The translations under genes and the position numbers were made by a program. Below the pieces are notes generated by a model that was given only the letters and a program-made list of their open reading frames with translations, searched no databases and was not told the DNA's origin. Positions 53,451-62,158 of a DNA stretch of 64,000 nucleotides are shown here, piece by piece (within the stretch, counting starts at the first letter, position 1; every line of letters starts with the position of its first letter). This DNA comes from Bog-473 sp963791995 (lineage in GTDB: Bacteria > Actinomycetota > Acidimicrobiia > Acidimicrobiales > RAAP-2): NCBI GenBank assembly GCA_963791995.1, contig CAWBUQ010000008.1, positions 1 to 64,000 on the forward strand, written 5' to 3'.

Positions 53451-54878
53451 TTACCCCCAGTGGACTGCGAGCACATTCTGCTCGATTGCGATCAGCGTGC
53501 CGCACAATCCCATCGCCGGCAGGAGGAAGCGGACAGGCAGCCTCCAACGCTCAACTCCAAGTGCGACGAGGGCGCCCAGGGCGCCGAGGCCCACATACGC
53601 ATAGCCAGCCTTGTACGTGGCGGTCTGGAAGGCGAGCACCCACACCGACAGGAACGCCGTGGCGACGATGACCCACAACGTCAAGAGGATCCGTCGTTGC
53701 GCACGAGCATGAACCAATCCCAGGAGCGCTGCTCCACAGATCGCCCAGAACAGAAGATTCACCGGCCAGGGCCATTTGAAAGGAAGCCATCCAGACTCGT
53801 ACCAAAACACGCCGAAGATGCGCTGAGGAACGTCAATGAAGACCAGGTGCAGGGGATCGGTGACCACGTACGGGATTTCCGGAAAGTTGCCCAAGCCGCC
53901 CGAGGCGGTCAGATACCGCTCGGTGGCGTGACGCGCCAGAGGATCGCCGTATCGAAGCGTGTTCTGAATCAGGTACCACCCGCACACAGCAAGGGCGGTG
54001 ATCAGCGCGATCACCAGGTGCTGCGCCCGCAGCTTCCATGTCTTCATCATCATGACCAACACGATCAAAACGAGCCCGACCGTCACCGCCGATTGCTTGG
54101 TGACAATCAAGAGACCGAACACGGCACCGACAAGTGCGATCCGCCGTCGGCCCGGGCGTTTGACGTAACGCAGAGCCACCAGAGTGAGCGCGGCGCCGAG
54201 CAAGCTCACAAGATTGTCGTTGGTGACGAACGAGGAGATGAACACGAAGTGAGGCAGCGAGGCAACGAACGCGGCACCAACGACGGGAGTCCAGGGATCA
54301 TCAGTGATTTCTCGGATGGCAAGGAATGCGACGAGGACGGTCAGAGCACCGAGTAGCACGTTGGGCAGTCGGAGCCAAAGCAGAAAATGGAGATCGCTCG
54401 CGCTGTGATGCACGAAGAGGCCATCGGCTGCATTCAGAGTCATGGCGGGATCGCTGTTCGCCGGTGTATGGGGTGAAATTCCCACCATCGTCTGCCAGCC
54501 GGCAAAGAGTAAGTAGTAGAGGGGCGCTTGGCCGGCTTCGAACCCAGCGCAGTGCACCAATGCTGCATGGATCGGGCCGGACGTTCGTACCACGTCACGC
54601 CCATCGATCTTCACCACGTGTAAGCCCGATACAACAGGCCTGCATTTCGAATTCATGACGTACCAATGGCCGGACACCAAGGTCTCGATGTTCTCCACAT
54701 GACTGGGTTCATCGCCCGATTCCCACGCAGGTGTCTTGATCGCGATGAACGAGCCGAGTGCGATGAATCCGACGAGGACTCCCAGAAGCGTGATGGTGGG
54801 CCACCGGCTTCGAGCACCATGTATCCCGTCGACGTTCGGGAAGAGCACTCCCGTGGTGTCCTCGGGTCCCAGGATCAT
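53451..54878 (-). CDS. GT-C-type membrane glycosyltransferase (PMT/DUF2142-like)
   Basis: A 475-residue membrane protein with about eleven helices. After the first helix (LLGVLVGFIALGSFIAI) the outward loop has the acidic pair WESGDEPSHVEN, a hallmark of GT-C enzymes that use polyprenyl-phosphate sugars. A later motif FVTNDNLVSLLGAAL is also typical. I chose ATG 54878 (MILGPEDTTG), because the stop of a small upstream frame overlaps it (ATGA); a longer frame begins at 54926. The acceptor is unknown. Confidence 0.78.
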   Translation of the reverse strand: MILGPEDTTGVLFPNVDGIHGARSRWPTITLLGVLVGFIALGSFIAIKTPAWESGDEPSHVENIETLVSGHWYVMNSKCRPVVSGLHVVKIDGRDVVRTSGPIHAALVHCAGFEAGQAPLYYLLFAGWQTMVGISPHTPANSDPAMTLNAADGLFVHHSASDLHFLLWLRLPNVLLGALTVLVAFLAIREITDDPWTPVVGAAFVASLPHFVFISSFVTNDNLVSLLGAALTLVALRYVKRPGRRRIALVGAVFGLLIVTKQSAVTVGLVLIVLVMMMKTWKLRAQHLVIALITALAVCGWYLIQNTLRYGDPLARHATERYLTASGGLGNFPEIPYVVTDPLHLVFIDVPQRIFGVFWYESGWLPFKWPWPVNLLFWAICGAALLGLVHARAQRRILLTLWVIVATAFLSVWVLAFQTATYKAGYAYVGLGALGALVALGVERWRLPVRFLLPAMGLCGTLIAIEQNVLAVHWG

Positions 54879-55036
54879 CGATTGCCACCACTGGAACACG
54901 CATCTGCAAGGGTTGAACACGGGCACGCGAGGTCGTCAACGATGTACGTGGGGCGATGGTGCAGCCCGAAACAGACTTGTCGGCGTGCACGTGCCGCAGG
55001 GGCGACGAAGGCAGTGACGAGTGCGATGGCACTCAC
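54875..55036 (-). CDS. Possible 53-residue small protein coupled to the glycosyltransferase
   Basis: A GTG at 55036 opens a frame with a hydrophobic start (SAIALVTAFVAPAARARR), a middle HHRPTYIVDDLA and four cysteines near the end. Its TGA overlaps the glycosyltransferase ATG at 54878. There is no clear ribosome site. It might be a leader or the last piece of a broken upstream gene. Only the overlap supports it. Confidence 0.3.
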   Translation of the reverse strand: MSAIALVTAFVAPAARARRQVCFGLHHRPTYIVDDLACPCSTLADACSSGGNR

Positions 55037-55692
55037 TAGAACAAGCCGGTCACCCGTAGAAGGCGTCCAACCAAGATCCCACCCCGTTCAATCGCTTGGG
55101 TGATGGTACGAGGGCTGCCGGGCAAGTTCCAGCGTCCGGGCCCCGTCGGACGTCGTGACCGTCCGTGAAACTCGGGGGACCGCCTTCTGTTCCACCACGA
55201 CATACCCCCCGCCGCTCGGGCTGGGGTACCAGCCGCGAGGGACGCCCGCTCTTGCTGTCGTGCCGCCTCCGACACGGGGCCCTGTCGATGGCAGTCAGCG
55301 ACATGGCCGCAAGGCACAGCACTCACCCGATGAACCTCCATCCGAGCGAAACGTGCAGGACGAGGATCGTGGCGAACTGGTCTGGTCCGTCGACCTCTGG
55401 CGATGTGCCATGCATCGCCACCCTTCGTCGAGGCTGATGCGCCTCGCGGGCTGTCCGCAGACAGTCCCAGTGGTCATGGAAGGGCCTTTTGGCCAGGGAA
55501 GTCACCTGGTATCGTGCACCCCTGGCAGTGGAACAGCTGCTCGATGTCAGGAGGCCCGATGCGGACTTGCGACGCCGGGCGCAGAAGCTAGCCTGAACAA
55601 CGGTCTGGACCGACTTGCTCAAGCCAGTCATACGCTCGAGCGGTTGAACCCGGCAAGGCATTCCAGAGGCCTTAATCCCTGGTAGAAGGCAA
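55037..55692. other. Apparently decayed or non-coding stretch
   Basis: About 650 bases without an intact gene. Minus-strand pieces look protein-like in different frames: VLCLAAMSLTAIDRAP near 55315-55270 resembles a signal helix, and AGVPRGWYPSPSGGGYVVV near 55235-55180 resembles a secreted domain. They could be the remains of one exported protein. I see no RNA gene before tRNA-Asp. Confidence 0.35.
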
Positions 55693-55770
55693 GGACCTGT
55701 GGTGCAGCTCGGAGTGCACGCCGCCCTGTCAAGGCGGAGGTCGCGGGTTCAAATCCCGTCAGGTCCGCCA
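55693..55770 (+). tRNA. tRNA-Asp (anticodon GTC), CCA encoded
   Basis: Acceptor GGACCTG pairs with CAGGTCC, followed by G and an encoded CCA. The anticodon stem CCGCC/GGCGG encloses CTGTCAA (anticodon GTC) and the T-arm contains GGGTTCAAATCCC. It lies 42 bases before tRNA-Phe, probably one transcript. Confidence 0.95.
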
Positions 55771-55812
55771 CCAAGCTCCGGCTCGCCCTCGGGCGATGGG
55801 GCATGGATACCC

Positions 55813-55885
55813 GGTCGGGTAGCTCAGTTGGTAGAGCGCGCGCCTGAAAAGCGTGAGGTCACCGGATCGACGCCGGTCCCGACCA
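55813..55885 (+). tRNA. tRNA-Phe (anticodon GAA)
   Basis: Acceptor GGTCGGG pairs with CCCGACC, D-arm AGCTCAGTTGGTAGAGC, anticodon loop CTGAAAA (GAA) on a CGCGC/GCGTG stem, T-arm CCGGATCGACGCCGG. CCA is not encoded. The loop sequence and all stems are canonical. Confidence 0.95.
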
Positions 55886-55968
55886 CTCACAAGGCCTAAT
55901 TCGGGGCCACATCCGACGGGCACTCTCGCCCGAAAGGTCGTTGGCCGTGCCCACCGCGTGGCACACGA

Positions 55969-56694
55969 TTACTTCAGGATGTTCACTGCCCGGGCCACCA
56001 CGAGTAAGGCGACGACGAGTGAAATCGCCTCCTCCGCCATCATCATCAGCTTCATCCACGGCCGAATGGCGGACACGTCGGTGGGGCTGAACGCGGTCGC
56101 CGTGGCGAACGAGAAATGGAAGTAGTCGACGAACCGCGGGCTCCATCCGGCCCCGACAAACTCTTCGTTCTTCATTTCGGGAAAGACCAGCGCCGGCGGT
56201 CGACTCGCAATTCCGGCGCGCGCTGCTGGGCCACCACGGTCCAGGGCCCAATACCAGAGCCCGAAGGCGATCACGTTGCTCAGCCAGATCGCGCCACCGC
56301 TGGCCAACAGGAGCTTGGCGTCATTGGTGAAGGCGGAGACGTTGACGATGGAGACGACGAGTCGAATCGCGGCGTCGGCGTTGGCCAACGAGATCACCGC
56401 GATCAGGCAGTTGGTCATGATCCGCAACCAGGGAAGATCCCGGTCGATACGACCGGGATCGCCGATGATCAGGGCGACGAGCAGAACGACCACGATGACC
56501 GGAAACACCCATCGCGCATCGCCGTTGCGAAGTTCGGGGGGCAACGTCGCCCGTAGAAGACCCGTGGCCAACACCGCCAGAGCCATGGGCCACCGCGGTT
56601 CGCCGACGTGAGGCGCTCGCTCTGCGTTCGGCATTCCCGCACTGTCACTCATGGCGCTGGGTCGATCCATGGTTGTAGTTTTCCCATTTTCCAC
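55969..56694 (-). CDS. DUF1345-like / channel-like membrane protein
   Basis: A 241-residue membrane protein with about six helices after a soluble start of 30 residues. The C-terminal half has the DUF1345-type arrangement: VDYFHFSFATATAFSPTDV, a pore-like loop, followed by the last helix LVVALLVVARAVNIL. Ion channel function is suspected for relatives but unproven. The start is the ATG at 56694. It is transcribed toward tRNA-Phe. Confidence 0.72.
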   Translation of the reverse strand: MENGKTTTMDRPSAMSDSAGMPNAERAPHVGEPRWPMALAVLATGLLRATLPPELRNGDARWVFPVIVVVLLVALIIGDPGRIDRDLPWLRIMTNCLIAVISLANADAAIRLVVSIVNVSAFTNDAKLLLASGGAIWLSNVIAFGLWYWALDRGGPAARAGIASRPPALVFPEMKNEEFVGAGWSPRFVDYFHFSFATATAFSPTDVSAIRPWMKLMMMAEEAISLVVALLVVARAVNILK

Positions 56695-56731
56695 GAGCGA
56701 GTTGCGTCTCTGGCCAAATCACGCAGGCACC

Positions 56732-57121
56732 TCAAGCCCCGGTGAAGAAATTCCGGACGAACCGGTTGCAGTATCCGACGACCTCGCTGGTTGTCGCTGC
56801 AAATTCCGCGCCAACGTGGCGCAAGGATTTTGGGTCCGACCCGTCCGTCTCTCGTTCTGTTCTCTGCGTTTCTCTTTTCGATCTCTCCGTTTCTCTCTCT
56901 GCTCTCAACGTGTCGAGTGTTGCCCTCATCGCCACCATCTCTGCTCTCATGGCCACGAGTTCTGGTCTCATCGCCTCTAACTCAGGTCTCATCACCTCCA
57001 CTTCAGCCGCTCTGATGGCTTCTCGCTCTGTTCTCATCGCATCTCGCTCTGTCCGCATCGCTTCGCGCTCGGTTCTCAGTGCTTCTCTTTCGCTCGGTTC
57101 CGACTTTCTCTGTGGTCTCAT
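56732..57121 (-). CDS. Heptad-repeat coiled-coil protein
   Basis: A 129-residue highly charged protein. From residue about 8 to 90 it consists of seven-residue units such as EALRTER, EAMRTER, DAMRTER, EAIRAAE, EAMRPEL, VAMRAEM and ETERSKR, giving a long coiled coil with Met/Leu at the core. The remaining 35 residues (HVGAEFAATTSEVVGYCNRF) form a small non-repetitive tail. ATG 57121 has an excellent site (GGGAGAGAGG), which supports this strand over a Ser-rich frame opposite. The DNA is itself a roughly 21-bp repeat. Function unknown. Confidence 0.65.
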   Translation of the reverse strand: MRPQRKSEPSEREALRTEREAMRTERDAMRTEREAIRAAEVEVMRPELEAMRPELVAMRAEMVAMRATLDTLRAERETERSKRETQRTERETDGSDPKSLRHVGAEFAATTSEVVGYCNRFVRNFFTGA

Positions 57122-57263
57122 CCTCTCTCCCTGTTGTGATCGCTGCTGGTGATCACGGATAGGTCTTTGAAAGTGTGGACGTGTGCCGGGTCTCCTCGGC
57201 ACGGGTCTCAGTGTCACCGTTCGGGTTCAATCAGCACACGTTCAGAATCCCCTCTTTAGTTGA

Positions 57264-57965
57264 TTCGGAAGCGCCGTCGTCACTGATGAGCGGCCGCCGC
57301 AGGTCGTCCGTCAATCGCTGAACCTCGAGAGCGGCCTCAACGACGGGATCTGCGTGCCGTTGCTGCTGATCCTTCTCGCCACAGCCGCGGGCGCTGGGGC
57401 TCGGGCTCATCCGCTTCCCGTGGTGGCCGAAGAGATCGGTCAGGGCCTCCTCTGTGGTGTCGGCGTGGCCTAGCTTTCCGCCGGAATCGTCGTTCTCGCT
57501 GGTCGGCGAAATCTGATCGACAAGACCTGGCAGATCGTTCCCCTGGCCACGACCATTGCCGCCTACGGAGCGGCCAACGCACTCGGAGGGTCCGGGTTCA
57601 TCGCCGCGTTCGTGGCCGGCGCTCTCTTTGGCCTCCTCGCCAAGGATGAGGTGGCCCAGGCGATGCTCTTCACCGAGGTGACGGGGGCCACGCTCGACAG
57701 CGCCACCTTCCTCGTCTTCGGGGCGGTTCTCCTTGGTCCGGAGTTCAAGCAGTTGAGCTGGCACATAGTCCTCTACGCGGTCTTGAGCCTGACCGTCGTG
57801 CGGATGGTGTCAGTGGCCATCGCGCTCTTCGGCACCCACGCACGACCAGCAACGGTGGCCGTCATGGGTTGGTTCGGCCCGCGCGGACGAGCATCGATTG
57901 TGTTCGGGGTGATCGTCGAAGATTCCCACGTCGAGCACTCTGCGGAGATCACCACCGTGACGTAG
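57264..57965 (+). pseudogene. Remnant of a CPA1-type Na+/H+ antiporter
   Basis: The frame encodes the second half of an NhaP-like antiporter: SAVVTDERPPQVVRQSLNLE then SGLNDGICVPLLLILLATAA, the conserved region with the ESGLND motif. An in-frame TAG at 57471-57473 interrupts it, then AAYGAANALGGSGFIAAFVA and WFGPRGRASIVFGVI continue to a stop at 57965. The N-terminal helices are absent and no start site precedes it. A nonfunctional relic is the simplest reading. Confidence 0.75.
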
Positions 57966-58112
57966 GCGAGTTCAGACAAGAGTCCGCCCGCAATGGAGTC
58001 GAAACCTGCCCACGAATACCAGCCTCTGCCATTCAGCCGACTGAGGAGTGGCACGCATCTCACTACTCTGCGTTCTCTTTCGTCGCGACGTTCAGCTTGC
58101 TCTCCCGGCCTG

Positions 58113-58370
58113 CTATGTCACGGTTACTAGATCCGCGGCAGGTGGCCTCGCAATGAGGTACGCGATCACGCCGATGATGGGAACGAAGACGATAAAGACG
58201 AACCACAGAGCCTTGGCGACGCCGCCATGGTCCCGACGCCGGAAGTTGTCGATGAACGTCCAGATGACGATGAATACCCACAGGACGAGTCCAGCAAAGA
58301 CCAGTAGCGTCCAAATAATGCTCAGTAGCGGATAGGTATACGCAAGCAGCATGATTTCCTCCAGGTTCAA
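58113..58370 (-). CDS. PLDc_N-domain small membrane protein
   Basis: An 85-residue protein with two helices (LLSIIWTLLVFAGLVLWVFI and ALWFVFIVFVPIIGVIAYLI) joined by DNFRRRDHGGVAK, the pattern of phospholipase D nuclease N-terminal (PLDc_N) domains found as stand-alone membrane proteins. ATG 58370 has a strong GGAGG site. Such proteins are common beside stress genes; their role is unknown. Confidence 0.82.
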   Translation of the reverse strand: MNLEEIMLLAYTYPLLSIIWTLLVFAGLVLWVFIVIWTFIDNFRRRDHGGVAKALWFVFIVFVPIIGVIAYLIARPPAADLVTVT

Positions 58371-58484
58371 TTAGTCGGGCAGCTCGTCAGTCCCGTTATG
58401 AGTAGAACGAACGGCTCTCAATTTGTGCTTTCTTCTTGTCTGCTGAATTAGACGGTCAACCTCCTCGTCTTTTGCGGCTGAGGA

Positions 58485-59906
58485 CTAGACGCCGAGCTCT
58501 GCCTGAACCGATCCGTCGGCAATGGCGTCAACGAGCGCTTGATGGTCGAGCGCATTTTGGTCGGCGTAGGCCACGGCGAAGTCGGCGATGGCCCGGTCGA
58601 AGGCGTCGCTGGACCCTAAGTAGGAAGCGATGGCGACCCGGTCACCGGAACGAGCGTGGGCCCGAGCCAACGCCCAGCCACACATTTTCGCGTAGACGAG
58701 AAAGGCCTCCGGAGCCATGTTGTCCACGTCAGCGGAAGCCTTCCAATCCCACAGCTGGCGGAAGTAGTAGTCGTGAGGGTTGCCGTCCAAACCATTCGGG
58801 ACCCGATGCCACCCCAGAAAGATGTCGCTCGCCGCCTGCATGAAGCGTTGGCCTTCGACGACTCGCTGACCATGGTTTTTGAACACGCTCTTGGTGCAGA
58901 ACCGCTCTAACACCGAGGCTTCGGCCTCCTTCATTTGGAGGATGAGCGTGTCGCCGGCGTCGTTTCCCACAAAGAGAGCGACCCAGGCCCGAGTGCCGAC
59001 ACTCCCGACTCCGACGACCTTCCGGGCCACGTCGACGAGTTCGTAGGATTCGAGCAGGTGACGACGATCCCCGTTGAGGGTCTGCCGATACGAACGAATG
59101 CCCTCGTGGATCATGTGCCGGATCTGCCCAGCGTCGGTGTCGCCGTAGAGTTCGCTCAGCCGTACCAACAACGGGGGATCATTCCGGAACCGCAGCTCGC
59201 CGTCGACCACCTCGGTGAGCTTGTCTCGAGCCTTGAGCTGATCTTTCGATTCCGCCTTGGTCGCAGTTTTCTGAAATCCCGCAAGCACCTTGTTGCTAAC
59301 TTCGGATCCCCACCTTTGCTCGGTGCCGGCCATGTCCAGGTGGGAATACCACACTTCCAAGTTGGACATGCCGGCGAACTCACGCATCGCCTCGCGATAG
59401 GCGCCCATCGAGTTCGTGACCAGTTTCCGACCCTCCTTGGCCGAGAAGCTGCGGCTGCGGGCGGCAATCTCAAAGCTGGCGCCCAAGCGCTTGAGATCCC
59501 ATTCGAAGGGGCCAGGAGCCGTCTCGTCGAAGTCGTTGACGTCAAAGAGAAGATCCCGTTCGGGCGAGGCAAAGCCCCCGAAGTTGCACAGGTGGGCGTC
59601 GCCGCACAATTGGACATCGATGCTCGTGCGTGGCCCGGTGGAAAGGTCGGCGGCCATCGGTAGCGCGGCACCCCGGTAGTAGGTAAATGGCGTCGCCGCC
59701 ATCCGCCCGTAGCGGATCGGCACGAGCTCTGGAACGCGAGTCGTGCCCTGCTCAACCAAGAGATCGAGCGGCTTTTGTGTTCGCTGGCTGGTCGACCATT
59801 CAGCATGGCGTTCCCGTGGCAACTCCGCCCGCGCGGCCTTACCCCTTTCGGCACGCTCCTTATGGCTCGGATGCTCAACCGATGTAGTCATTACAGATGT
59901 GGCCAT
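58485..59906 (-). CDS. DUF2252 family protein
   Basis: A 473-residue soluble protein of the DUF2252 family, related in fold to kinase-like phosphotransferases. Family motifs: RMAATPFTYYRGAALPMA, VQLCGDAHLCNFGGFASPER, DVNDFDETAPGPFEWDLKRL and a C-terminal CGWALARAHARSGD, with conserved His/Asp residues expected for a metal or nucleotide site. No reaction has been established for the family to my knowledge. It is monocistronic in appearance. Confidence 0.9.
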   Translation of the reverse strand: MATSVMTTSVEHPSHKERAERGKAARAELPRERHAEWSTSQRTQKPLDLLVEQGTTRVPELVPIRYGRMAATPFTYYRGAALPMAADLSTGPRTSIDVQLCGDAHLCNFGGFASPERDLLFDVNDFDETAPGPFEWDLKRLGASFEIAARSRSFSAKEGRKLVTNSMGAYREAMREFAGMSNLEVWYSHLDMAGTEQRWGSEVSNKVLAGFQKTATKAESKDQLKARDKLTEVVDGELRFRNDPPLLVRLSELYGDTDAGQIRHMIHEGIRSYRQTLNGDRRHLLESYELVDVARKVVGVGSVGTRAWVALFVGNDAGDTLILQMKEAEASVLERFCTKSVFKNHGQRVVEGQRFMQAASDIFLGWHRVPNGLDGNPHDYYFRQLWDWKASADVDNMAPEAFLVYAKMCGWALARAHARSGDRVAIASYLGSSDAFDRAIADFAVAYADQNALDHQALVDAIADGSVQAELGV

Positions 59907-59966
59907 TTCCTACCTCTTTTCGGTGCTCTACATTCAGTCGAATCGGTGTTGATTTCGGTTGCCGCT

Positions 59967-60818
59967 TTACCCGAGAGACGGATCGGCCAGGTAAGCCGAC
60001 AGCCTTTCCTTGCGATGAAAGGCCCATCGAGCGCCGGCGCGTTGTCCGAGGACCGCTCCAATGAGTGACAAACCGCAAGCCATCAGCACACCCAGCGCGT
60101 ACTCGCCGTCCGACAGTCGGCCGGTAAGCCCGTTCTGAGCCGAGATCCCCCAGAGCAACAGCGTGGGTGTGATGAAGGCGAAGGCAAGTGCGGGGACGAG
60201 GCCGTAGGGCGTCACGACGAGCACGAGCCATCGCCCCCACATCTGCCTCCAGGACCGGCGATGTGCCCAGCGTTCCCGCAGCGGGATCGGGTGGTAAGGG
60301 AAGCGGATGCCCACCCATGCCGAGAATCCCAAGACCCCGAACGGCATCACCGTGATGGCGATGATGGTGACGACCATGGCGAGGTAGTCGTGGTTGGAGA
60401 TTCCAATGATCACGGCGACGACGCTGCACAGTGGGGCGACAAAGGCCCATAAAACGAGATTCTTGGCGTAGAGCAGGCGCCGGAACTTGACCGGATCATC
60501 GAGCGCCACCGTCATCCGGCCGGGGTCCGGCCCGAGCAGGTTGGTTGCGGGTACGTCGGCGATCATCCAGCCGCCGAGGACCAGGGCGAAGGCCAGCGGC
60601 CCGTGGAGCGAAAAAAGCGAGTTCTTCCAGGAACCCGGTGCCCACAACCACAGTCCTGTCATGAGGAGACCGTTGACCACGACAACAGACGGCAGCACGT
60701 ATGGGGCATGGACCGCGCGCCCGAACTCGATGCGCACTGCTTGCAGCAAGGATGCCGGGAGCGCTACGTCCTCGTCCTCCCCGGACGCCACCACGGCCAA
60801 TCGGGTTCCCCCGATCAC
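59967..60818 (-). CDS. Polytopic membrane protein of unknown function
   Basis: About 283 residues from GTG 60818, with six hydrophobic helices (VLPSVVVVNGLLMTGLWLW, GPLAFALVLGGWMIADV, LVLWAFVAPLCSVVAVII, MVVTIIAITVMPFGVLGF and two near the end). The loop NLLGPDPGRMTVALDDPVKFRRLLYAKN precedes a helix and is reminiscent of ABC-2-type permease loops. The frame is open upstream past the preceding gene, so the start is uncertain. Neighbouring genes are stress-related by family. Confidence 0.6.
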   Translation of the reverse strand: MIGGTRLAVVASGEDEDVALPASLLQAVRIEFGRAVHAPYVLPSVVVVNGLLMTGLWLWAPGSWKNSLFSLHGPLAFALVLGGWMIADVPATNLLGPDPGRMTVALDDPVKFRRLLYAKNLVLWAFVAPLCSVVAVIIGISNHDYLAMVVTIIAITVMPFGVLGFSAWVGIRFPYHPIPLRERWAHRRSWRQMWGRWLVLVVTPYGLVPALAFAFITPTLLLWGISAQNGLTGRLSDGEYALGVLMACGLSLIGAVLGQRAGARWAFHRKERLSAYLADPSLG

Positions 60819-60921
60819 GTCAGGGCTCCCGTGAATCCGTTCCCGCGGGTCGGCCAGCTGTCCCCGGACCGATTCGGACTCGAAGACAGCTGGTAGGACC
60901 CAGCGAAAGAGTGACGGTGAG

Positions 60922-61248
60922 TCAGGATGACGCTTGCCTCTCCTCGATCGCGTCCTCAATGGCCAGAGCCAGTCCGAGGGCCTCGGCAATTGCCGTGGCC
61001 GCGGAGACCGTCCTGGCGGTACCGACGATCGGGGCAACCGCAATCAGCGCCCCACGGGCGTCTTCCAGGGTCAATCCGGCATCACCGGCGGCTGGCATGT
61101 TCAGCAGATACGACGCCGGTCGAGCATCAATTGCTGCCAATGCAGCGAGCCGGGCGATCATGAGCTCACGGTCGTTCAGGCTCGTGTGGCTCACCGAAGT
61201 TACGGTCATCTCGAGAACTGTGTCAAGAAGCGGTCGGTTCTCACTCAT
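60922..61248 (-). CDS. Carboxymuconolactone decarboxylase-like protein
   Basis: A 108-residue all-helical protein: SLNDRELMIARLAALAAIDA, GLTLEDARGALIAVAPIVGT and a terminal helix IAEALGLALAIEDAIEE. The pattern fits CMD/AhpD-like proteins but the CXXC redox pair is absent, so it is unlikely to be a peroxidase. ATG 61248 is the start. It lies upstream of the membrane-protein gene and may share its message. Confidence 0.7.
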   Translation of the reverse strand: MSENRPLLDTVLEMTVTSVSHTSLNDRELMIARLAALAAIDARPASYLLNMPAAGDAGLTLEDARGALIAVAPIVGTARTVSAATAIAEALGLALAIEDAIEERQASS

Positions 61249-61328
61249 TTATCAGTGCCTTTCTGCTGGAATTTCAAATGATGACACTGCGCGACGCCAC
61301 AGTGACGGCGTAACACTCTGCGGCTTGA

Positions 61329-61838
61329 TCAGCTGAGCTCGCTCGCCGTCTCCTGAACCGCCTGGTCAATGTCCTTGGAGCTCACGTCGAGTTCCTTCGC
61401 CGCGTGCTTCTCTGCCTTGAGATCGGCCTTCTCGATGGCATCTCCGATGGTGCTCTCGCCGACGATGACCAGGGCAGCCTGCCCGGCGTCGATGATGTCC
61501 CCGAACTCCTTCACGTCGGAGCGGGACATGCCTTTCCACAGATGACCGCTCACTCCACCGACCGTCGCACCAACCGCTGCGCCAACGATGATCGACGGCG
61601 GGAAGATGATGCCGACGAGAGCACCAACCGCTGCTCCGCCCCAGGCTCCGTGACGGGTCGAGGTCTCGTCCTTGTCGACGTGGACTTTCCCGTCGGGGTC
61701 CTTGGTGACGACCGACGCGTCATAGGTGCCGACAGCGCCTGCGGCATGCAAATCCTTGACGACGTCGTAGTCGTCTCGGGCCGCTACCTCGCTCGGGTAG
61801 GTGCCGACGTAGACAAACACCGGGTCAGATTTGGCCAT
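61329..61838 (-). CDS. DUF1269-like protein with glycine-zipper hairpin
   Basis: A 169-residue protein. The N-terminal alpha/beta domain (VYVGTYPSEVAARDDYDVVK) is followed by a glycine-rich membrane-associated hairpin (WGGAAVGALVGIIFPPSIIVG and AVGATVGGVSGHLW) and a C-terminal helical region. This is the DUF1269 layout. ATG 61838 has a GGAGAAGG site. The family is often stress-induced in actinobacteria; no molecular function is known. Confidence 0.82.
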   Translation of the reverse strand: MAKSDPVFVYVGTYPSEVAARDDYDVVKDLHAAGAVGTYDASVVTKDPDGKVHVDKDETSTRHGAWGGAAVGALVGIIFPPSIIVGAAVGATVGGVSGHLWKGMSRSDVKEFGDIIDAGQAALVIVGESTIGDAIEKADLKAEKHAAKELDVSSKDIDQAVQETASELS

Positions 61839-62158
61839 GATGCCTTCTCCATTCTTCTCTTCGCTCGTTGGAAACTTGGCGTACTTGCTTTTGTCGACTG
61901 TGGCGACACGCTCTGGCGTTCAGCTCGAACACTTGAGCGGTCGGTCCGTCATAAGGCAGGTTCACACCCATGTAGGCGAACTGTCATCACCTGCCGCCGG
62001 AATCACCTAGGGGAAAGCTGCCCCATTTCCAAGTGGGTCGAAGCGCCAGGCACGGAATGGCGCACGCACCCCGGCCATCGGAGCCCGCTGGGAGTCCGAC
62101 CCCGCATTCCATCGCCCATCGAGGACGTGGCGCCCGCTGGGTGGCCTGCCTGGGCTCG
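61839..62158. other. Intergenic region, no gene seen
   Basis: A 320-base gap between the DUF1269-like gene and the end of the MFS gene. It must hold the DUF1269 promoter. CACCTAGGGG near 62005 is a short palindromic core; I see no conclusive hexamers or terminator. Confidence 0.35.

Noticed and set aside
55200..55275. LPSTG string in a minus-strand frame, possible sortase substrate
   Set aside because: It lies at the very start of a short frame right after a stop, not near a C-terminal helix, so it is coincidental.
55693..55885. tRNA-Asp/tRNA-Phe pair as element attachment sites
   Set aside because: No second copy of either 3' end and no integrase within the window on this side.
56742..57152. 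Ser/Leu-rich plus-strand frame opposite the heptad-repeat gene
   Set aside because: It lacks a ribosome site and its repeats simply mirror the minus-strand heptads.
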